Source: Phoma sp. XZ068 (lineage: Eukaryota > Ascomycota > Dothideomycetes > Pleosporales > Didymellaceae). Taken from it: a stretch of DNA of 64,000 bases. The notes under the pieces are model-generated. The model made no database searches. It saw only the letters and a program-made list of their open reading frames with translations, and was not told the DNA's origin. Location: positions 1 to 64,000 of the forward strand of contig ML240445.1 of NCBI GenBank assembly GCA_004835665.1, given 5' to 3'. The first letter of the stretch is position 1; the number at the start of each line of letters is the position of its first letter. Made by a program: the position numbers and the translations under genes. Positions 57,503 through 64,000 of this stretch are shown here, one piece after another.

Positions 57503-58865
57503 GTGATCCTGACGAGGCGGCTCCAGAACATCCCAGAAATGCGGGGGCGGGAAAATCCATTCCTAGACCCACCAGAAGATACAGGTGTTAGTGGCGAGGC
57601 AAGAATCATGAGTCGACTGTAGCATGGAGACAACGCTCATCATCCATATGACCACTGTAAATTGTTATCAATACAAGAGCCAGAAATGTTAAACATTGCA
57701 GCCCTGACATTAAGCAAACGTGTTGCCATTGAATTCTCGGCAGATGCTGAACATATTCTGAGAGGGGGCTGTGCAACCACATGTGCAGCAAGTGGCTTCT
57801 GGCGTCGTAAGCTACTGGTACAGAGGGAGGCCCAGAGACGGCGACGTGTTACCAAACAAGCCTTCTGACACGCGTTGGCAGTTGAAACATAGCTGCGAAA
57901 GCTTAGCCCTCAAAGCTTAGCCTCCAAAGCTTAATACCGCTTGACACTCTCCAGAAGCGGATGGCCACCCCCGGTATTGCCGACCAGACGGTACAATCAT
58001 GACCTCAGAGTCATGCAGGGGACACTTCAGTACGTTTCTCGTCACACCTCCAGCTTCCACGGACAGTCGCGATAAGGCATCCGGGAGCTTTGGCAGTGTA
58101 CTCACTCCTCCAAGCGCCGCGCGGCCTCACCCTACCTCTTGACTGGAATGTCAATCGATTTCGTTGCTACTGCATGCGCTTGTAGCTTCTTTGTATCTAT
58201 CGGACCGATACAACCTTGGTGGCGGTTCTCCTCATCATCGCAATTATCGTACCAATGGTGTTGCAGGCCACGTAATCTCCACAATGGGCTTCGTGGTCAA
58301 CAGTAATCCTATTTTAGAGCTAATTCTGATGCACTCATTTATCTGCTGATGTATCTACATAATAATGCGAGCTTCGTACCCACTTCAATCATCATTGCGG
58401 CTGTGCAATTATTTGGGGTGACCTAAAATCCAGGAGCTCGGGTCTGACCTGGCTGGCAATCATCTACAACTCATGTCAAAGGTACACACTGGGCTTTGAT
58501 TTCCTTCTGGTGTTATGGTCAATGACCTCTGGTTGATTTACTCTTCATAAGTTTTCAGCAAGACTGCACTACAAGGCAATAGTCAAGCAACCATGTCCAT
58601 CCCGCTTGAACTTGGACAATGTGACGTGGGACTCCAATCGACCAATTCTGGCAGATCCTCGCTTTGTTCAGAAACAGAGGAACTATTCGCAAATCACAAT
58701 CGCGAACGCCATCGTTTGAATCGCATGAAGATGTCGTGGACTGTTTTAGGCACAGAGAGGCACAGGTGAGGCAAGAGCCCAACGATCTCTACCAGAAGCT
58801 GTCGCTAATCTTTGTGCGTCATAAGACTCGCATCTTATTGTTCTCCACGTAGATCGAGGAGATTG
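57503..58865. other. 1.3-kb region, mostly empty
   Basis: Up to about 57622 may be extra coding sequence of the membrane-protein gene through an alternative splice. Beyond that only short frames on both strands (57606-58852) appear, none with motifs. Confidence 0.4.
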
Positions 58866-59956
58866 ATGCAATTTTGCTTCGCACTTTCACTCATATTGGC
58901 TGGTGCACTATTGTCCTTGTAAGCTCGCCGTCCTAGCTCGCTTTCAGAAGGGAATTTACAGAAAACCCAATCAGGATGACAACGACACTCCTGCATTGGA
59001 GGCCTGCGGATCCTTACGATGTCACCTTTGCACGATTCTGGCGCGACCGACTTTCATCGCAAAGCTCTCCAAAGTATCCACTTGACTTCTTCGGAAGCGT
59101 TTTGCCCATACCCTGTCACTCTCATAACGACTACTGGCGCCGAACGCCGCTTTTTGCCGCTCTCGGGTCCGGGTGCGTTAGTATCGAGGCCGATATCTGG
59201 CAGCACAATGCAGATTTGCTTGTTGGACACACGCGGCTCGGCTTGAGCGATAACGCGACACTGCGAAACATGTACCTTGACCCGCTGGTCGGCATTCTAG
59301 AAGCGATGAACCCGTCGGAAGCGTCTCATGGTTACATCCAGGATCCGCTAGGCGTCTACTATAACGATCCCAAGCAAACTCTCACGCTCCTCATTGACTT
59401 CAAAAGTTCAGCCACCGAAATCTGGTCCCTGCTTTACAATCAGTTGCAACCGCTACGAGAAGGGGGCTGGCTAACTCACTGGAACGGTAGGGAACGCGTT
59501 GAGCGACCCATCACAGTCGTCGTGTCTGGTGCTGCAGATTTCGACCTTCTTGTCGCGAACCATACTTACCGTGACATATTCTATGACGCGCCTTTAGATG
59601 CGCTTGAAGATGAGACTGATGTGGTGATCGACCAGATGATGGCCGATGATCTGCAAAGGTTCAAATACAATCCCACGAATTCTCACCTTGCTTCAGCCAA
59701 CTTGCACAAAGCCATTGGTCCGCTGAGAAGGTCTACATTATCTGGTGAGCAGGTCGAGAGACTGCGAATGCAGATCAGGAACGCGAAGGAAAGGAAGCTG
59801 GTCCCGAGATACTGGGGTACACCACGATGGCCGAGAAGCCTGAGGGACGTAATATGGGGCATGCTCCTACAGGAGGAGATTGGGCTCCTGAATGTAGACG
59901 ATCTGAGGGCTGTTAGAAAGGGTCACTGGGGTTTCTGGCCGCTTTCTGGATCATAA
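58866..59956 (+). CDS. Aim6-like PLC-type phosphodiesterase fold protein, secreted
   Basis: Model 58866-58918 joined to 58975-59956, 344 aa. The second exon alone (from 58976) contains CHSHNDYWRRTPLF and SIEADIW, the His/Glu/Asp motifs of the Aim6 family (altered inheritance of mitochondria 6, PLC-like phosphodiesterase superfamily), plus LLIDFK later. I added a short first exon because it encodes MQFCFALSLILAGALLSL, a clear signal peptide. It splices in phase with a GT at 58919 and AG before 58975. The His-Asn-Asp and Glu-Asp residues look able to hold a metal, though the family's reaction is unproven. Without exon 1 the start would be 58976. Likely destination is the secretory route. Confidence 0.82.
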
Positions 59957-60429
59957 GCGGGGTAACAGTGTAGACACCAACAACAAGGCGCAAAACGAAA
60001 ACTGCCTTCGAGTCGCGGTACTAGACTTTTGCCTCGCACTAGAAGCAAATTGTGGGGAAATGCTGAAACAATTGGTGCTGTAGAAATCACAACATCGAGA
60101 GCCGGTAGGAAGTGTAAGAAGGCGGCTTCCACTAAGCAACCGCACTAGTCCTCATACTGGCATGGATGCTTTCCATCCGAAGAAATGTCTCAAATGCAAG
60201 AATAAAAATTCACACTAGAATCCTCGGGTTCTCCCCTTGCTCATGATACCTCGTACAAATACGTCGGATCTGTTCGTGCCGAAAATATCAGGACGAGATA
60301 GAGCGGATTGGGAGGCAATCCTATCCCTCGCTTCCTGATCAGCCACGAAACAGATCTGCAACAAGGAAGTCTGATATCGCGCAAAGGGTCTGCGGTTTCC
60401 ATAAGACTGCCAGAGATATAGCCTGGAGA
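59957..60429. other. Spacer, no gene seen
   Basis: Intergenic DNA of 470 b with short unsupported minus frames. It is the upstream region of the next secreted-protein gene. Confidence 0.45.
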
Positions 60430-62024
60430 ATGGCTGCAGATCTACTATTCTCTGTGACGAAAACCATGGCTCGATCTAGCACACGTTACTTTTTGGTCAT
60501 ATTGTCAGCACTCCAATGGCACCTTGCCATCGAGTTCCTGACTTCTTCGAGTTTTCTTGCTACAGCTCAATCTACCGATACATCGATCAAGACAGAAAAA
60601 GAAAATGACCTTGCAGATTTCGGTCAAACGGTACCTATACTGGGCCAAGTAAGCAACATCTGCCCCTGTGCGACCATTGCTTCTCAGCTGGGTCATCATC
60701 CTCCCATCGTATCCACATGTATTAACCAGACTGTAGATGGAGCGCACCGATCGAGACTTCAAAGACGGCCTTGCCCTTGACCTCTTCTCTCCGCGCAACC
60801 GTACACTCGTAGTGCAAAAAAATACATCTCCCTTGTCAGGAAAATTTGTCACTGGGAGTACTGGCGAGCCGTTCATCGCTCTGTCCAGCTATTCCTATGT
60901 CATCAAGGTTAACGACACTGCGCGAGATTTGATCGCAAAGGTTGAATTACCGTATGAGCCTGAGAAGGTGAAAAGTAAAGGGGTGAATGTAGACAACACA
61001 TATGTAGGCGTCCTGTCAAGGGATGGAAAGAGTTGGATGATTGATGAAAGTAAGCGGAACGTTCACATGTAAGTACTGACTTTCAAGAATGCCGACCCAT
61101 CCCCTTCTGAAATCCTACTGGAACCTCCCTGGGGCGTGCTGACTGAGAGCGATCGAACAGTTCAGAGAATAAAACACGTATCATCAAACTTACGTCCTTG
61201 GATGGCGAGTATATCCTCCTCGGCCGTCAGACTCTCGACACAGCCAACATCTTCGTACAATACGGCTTCGGTGCTACACGCACCGTAAACTTGACTGGAG
61301 GAAAGGGCATCCAGGAAGCCGAATTTGTGGACGGACTCAGACTTTCCGCAGAGTCGGAGAAAGAGTTGAAAGTGAATGGCAACCTGAACGGTACCATTAA
61401 TCCCAAATCGATTCCAGCTGGAACGCTATCGCTGAGTATGTTGTATCCAATATCTCGTGATCGCGGGACATGGAGCTAACGAAGGTGTTCAGATACATTC
61501 GCTTGGGCCATCAATAGCAGCGCGCCAAATCAGCAGCTCAAAAATGCCTCAATCGGCTTCCCAGGTACGTTGCCATCTCTCATAGTTACATGCAGTCTCT
61601 CAGCAATTCCTAAAAGTCCATATGCTAACTTTCCACCATAGTAAACCTCGCTTTACTCAGAAATAGCACGTCCGGCAAGCCCGTGGACCTCATAGTCGCT
61701 AGGCGCGACGTCAACGCCTCAGCTTCATCCGAGTTCAAGCCGATAAATCGACAGCAACAGAGATTCGCGTGTACGCCTGACTGTCGAATTAAGGTTTCTG
61801 ATTTGAAGCAGCTAGATGGCGAATACGTGATCTTGAAAAGTAAAAAAGAAAAGAAGAAGGGAAAAGAGGCGGTACCAGAGGCAGTAACAGAGGAGGCGGT
61901 TCGGGAACCGTCCTTGAGTCCGCCAGCCTCCAGTGCTGCTACGACATTACGAAGAGATGCAGGCTGGGCGGGGTCCCTTCTGAGTGTGTGTCTGTACGCG
62001 GTACTATTCTTTTCAGTGTCCTAA
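60430..62024 (+). CDS. Secreted GPI-type glycoprotein of unknown function
   Basis: Five exons (60430-60648, 60737-61068, 61161-61435, 61493-61564, 61642-62024), all phases consistent, 426 aa. From the Met at 60466 a hydrophobic signal sequence runs to ATAQS. The mature part has many N-x-S/T sites (NRT, NDT, NKT, NLT, NGT, NSS, NAS, NST), alternating beta-like segments and two related stretches, SLDGEYILL and QLDGEYVIL, suggesting two tandem repeats of one domain. A Lys/Glu linker and a hydrophobic tail (SLLSVCLYAVLFFSVS) fit a GPI anchor. I know no named family; fungal genomes hold similar uncharacterised surface proteins. Confidence 0.78.
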
Positions 62025-62800
62025 ATTTAATGATAAAGTAATAAGTGGAGGAAGCAGTGGCACACGGTGGGGTCTATGTGAGAAACTGGTTTTCCACAGG
62101 AGGCCTGTGCGGTTACGATTTTAAGGGAGCGGATTCTATAAGTCTCATTACTTTAATTTATTAATTTCTGGCCAACAAATCGTTTCTTTTTTGGATATTT
62201 CACAATAAATGATCCACATCTTCCACACTGAAAGTGTCGCGTACTTGTGCATGCTGTGACAGCAGCAGAGCACTCGGTCTGCAACATTGAAGTCACGCAA
62301 CGATTTACAAGGGAAGAGTCCCCCAGTATGAATCGAATACCACGGAATATCTCGTGTCAGGGGAATTCTTGACCTCATTTGTCCAGGCGTCTTCTGACAT
62401 TGCAGGTAGATGCGTTTCCGCTCCTTTGTTCATGGTGGCGGTCAGTTCATCCTAATGTCCCGTGAGCTTAATCTAACTATTGTCAAACCCTTTCCACAGT
62501 AACTCTGAATGATACAATAATGCCCTAGAGCTATCAACCGACTAAGCTGGCCGCATAACCTCGAGCTATATTGCTTGAAAAAGCCCTGTACTTGACGTGA
62601 AACTCAATGATAACCTTGGAATACTCCACTTTCAGTCCCCTAGACCTAAACACGATGTAATCTTGGTTACAACACAAAGTCCTAGGAGGCCCTCATTACA
62701 ATCGTTCTATCTATCAATTCTACAAGCTTAGTAATGCGGTGCATCTCTGTAGATTCCAATGGATTCAAAACAAGGCAAACAGACGATAGTACCCTACGCC
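62025..62800. other. Spacer between convergent genes, no gene seen
   Basis: Intergenic DNA with the 3' ends of both neighbours. A short minus frame at 62378-62148 lacks motifs. Confidence 0.5.
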
Positions 62801-63378
62801 TCACCCAATCCTCTGCTTCCTCCTCACCCAAATCTCCTCTCCATCCCCGTCACCCTTCCGAATCTGCGTCTCCCAAACCGCCAACCTATAACTCCCACGA
62901 TCACTCCTCCCCGTAAACAAATCAAAACTCCAATCATGCTTCGGACACGTAATTCCCGCACTCAACTTAACCCCAAAATCCTCAATGTCAAAGGGCGTCC
63001 CGTTACTCAAAGGAAATGAACTATGCGGGCATTCCTTCCACCGTCAGTTTCAACATCTACTACATGAAGTTGGTAGGGTGAGAGTGTGGGGCTCACATGG
63101 TTAACAGCGACGAATTTCCCGAGATATTGGAACACCATAACTTGGTCTTTTGTGTCGCCCTGGCCATCTGCCCAGTCGTCGATTGCGACGGGAGTGGCTT
63201 GTGTGGCGTCTTCTTTGGGCACGTGGAAGACTTTACAACCCGGTGTGTATTTGTCTTGGCAGAGGTGTTGTTGGGCGAGGCGGCCCTCGTCGCTGGAGAG
63301 GTCGGGGAAGGAGGATGTGGGGCCTGCGCTGAACCATGCTGCGCCGCCGCGAGGAGCGCGGGAAAAGGGATTGAACAT
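62801..63378 (-). CDS. Rieske [2Fe-2S] ferredoxin-like protein
   Basis: Exons 63378-63097 and 63034-62801, 171 aa. The second exon opens with ECPHSSFPL and continues to CPKHDWSFDLFTG, the two Rieske boxes (C-x-H and C-x2-H) that bind a [2Fe-2S] cluster. Spacing is longer than in the shortest Rieske ferredoxins because of a loop. The first exon contains the FQYLGKFVAVNH strand leading to the cluster and a Gly/Pro/Ser-rich N-terminus. No membrane anchor or oxygenase domain is present, so it resembles stand-alone fungal Rieske domain proteins, probably an electron carrier of unknown partner. The intron of 62 b falls just before the first box, and phase is preserved. Confidence 0.88.
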
Positions 63379-63689
63379 GGATGTTGGGGAGAGAAGGCCG
63401 TTGGGTTGTGGGAGGTGGAGTTTGGTAGACTAGGCTAGTGTTATCGATATGGAGAGCCGCACTAGTGGGTTGGTGTGGAGAAGGTTTGGAAAGGACGCTA
63501 AATATATTTCATTGAGCATAACTATACTGTCTATACAGTCGTCAGTCTCGATTGAATGGAATCGCTGCCGTAAAACGCCGTTCATGCAATCGCGCCCTCG
63601 CACGGCGGAAGATGTGCTCATACCCCATTTTCGTCCCGCAAAGTATCAACATCGAACAAAACCGTAACCCATTATCATCCATCTCTTGC
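63379..63689. other. Spacer, no gene seen
   Basis: Divergent promoter of the Rieske gene and the 3' flank of the gene at the window end. No supported frame. Confidence 0.45.
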
Positions 63690-64000
63690 TTACAGCAGCT
63701 GCCCGGCGACTCCCAGCGCAACTACCACCGCCCCAACATACCCCGCACATCGTGTAGGGGCCGCGTTCCCACGCCCATCAAACGCCTGACAGGCCTCGAC
63801 CTGCAGCCCGTAGCACGCCTGCTGGCTCAGACTGCTACACACCTGACTCGCGCTCGCCTGCCCCAGACTCGGCACCGCAGTGATGGTGGCCCCTCCATTT
63901 GGCGCGTTGATCGTCACGCCCTGGGCTCCACCCATCAGCGCATTCGTACAGCTCGCAGCATCGCTTTGACAGCGCGTATAAGCGCTGGAGCAGGCAGCTG
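63690..64000 (-). CDS. C-terminal part of Cys-rich GPI-anchored protein, cut by window end
   Basis: The minus frame is open from the last base of the window to 63690. It reads through pairs of Cys (CSSAYTRC, SCTNAL, QVCSSLSQQAC, EACQAF, TRCAG) and ends in a hydrophobic tail (VGAVVVALGVAGQLL), as expected of a GPI-anchor signal. The Met at 63935 is internal, since coding-like sequence continues upstream with the same Cys pattern. The N-terminus and signal peptide lie beyond the window. Confidence 0.7.
   Translation of the reverse strand, partial: AACSSAYTRCQSDAASCTNALMGGAQGVTINAPNGGATITAVPSLGQASASQVCSSLSQQACYGLQVEACQAFDGRGNAAPTRCAGYVGAVVVALGVAGQLL

Noticed and set aside
1..64000. CRISPR array, rRNA or tRNA genes
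   Set aside because: No regularly spaced repeats with unique spacers were seen, as expected for a eukaryote, and I recognised no tRNA cloverleaf or rRNA sequence by eye; a tRNAscan run would be needed to exclude a tRNA.

Overview
The window is one chromosome end of a filamentous ascomycete. It begins with CCCTAA-type telomere repeats. Genes carry many short (about 45-70 b) GT..AG introns. Families present include CFEM, HET, DUF3176, CYP505, a non-reducing PKS fragment and a Fot1/pogo element, and there is RIP-like decay of repeats. A Dothideomycete is plausible, but the sequence alone does not fix the species.

Region 1 (1-10.85 kb) is the subtelomere. It holds telomere repeats, C/T-rich satellites, several short tandem repeats and interstitial telomere motifs. 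Beyond these lies a two-gene divergent module. A telomere-linked RecQ-type helicase (minus strand, 4029-8690) has zinc fingers at its N-terminus and, between fingers and helicase, a complete tyrosine-recombinase-like active-site pattern (R..K..R..GH-x8-Y). A 597-aa partner protein of unknown family (plus strand, 8904-10697) shares a 213-b intergenic region with it. A telomere-like tract at about 10.81-10.84 kb marks the inner edge. This is the most interesting object in the window.

Region 2 (11-39 kb) is an accessory zone rich in relics. It holds the ACP-ACP-TE tail of a non-reducing polyketide synthase, a RIP-degraded Fot1/pogo-like transposon with intact 41-b inverted repeats and TA target duplication, a 14-TM-type MFS exporter, a small secreted protein with an RGG tail, a hypothetical protein and its duplicated N-terminal fragment, a dead P450 (haem Cys replaced by Arg), a decayed short-chain dehydrogenase, a 5'-truncated PAN/apple surface protein, an intact FAD monooxygenase, an AT-rich RIP-like block, a HET relic and a DUF3176 membrane protein with a one-base frameshift. 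PKS tail, P450, SDR, FAD monooxygenase and exporter together look like the remains of one or more secondary-metabolite clusters.

Region 3 (40-64 kb) turns into conserved genome. It holds an Mdm1/SNX-type sorting nexin (PXA-RGS-PX-nexin C), the splicing factor Prp46/PLRG1, a CFEM GPI protein, a self-sufficient CYP505 P450-reductase fusion, a DHA1 MFS transporter, a single-pass membrane protein, an Aim6-like secreted protein, a GPI-type secreted glycoprotein, a Rieske protein and the C-terminal part of a cysteine-rich GPI protein cut by the window end. Gene models were built by hand from reading frames and splice signals; no database search was run.
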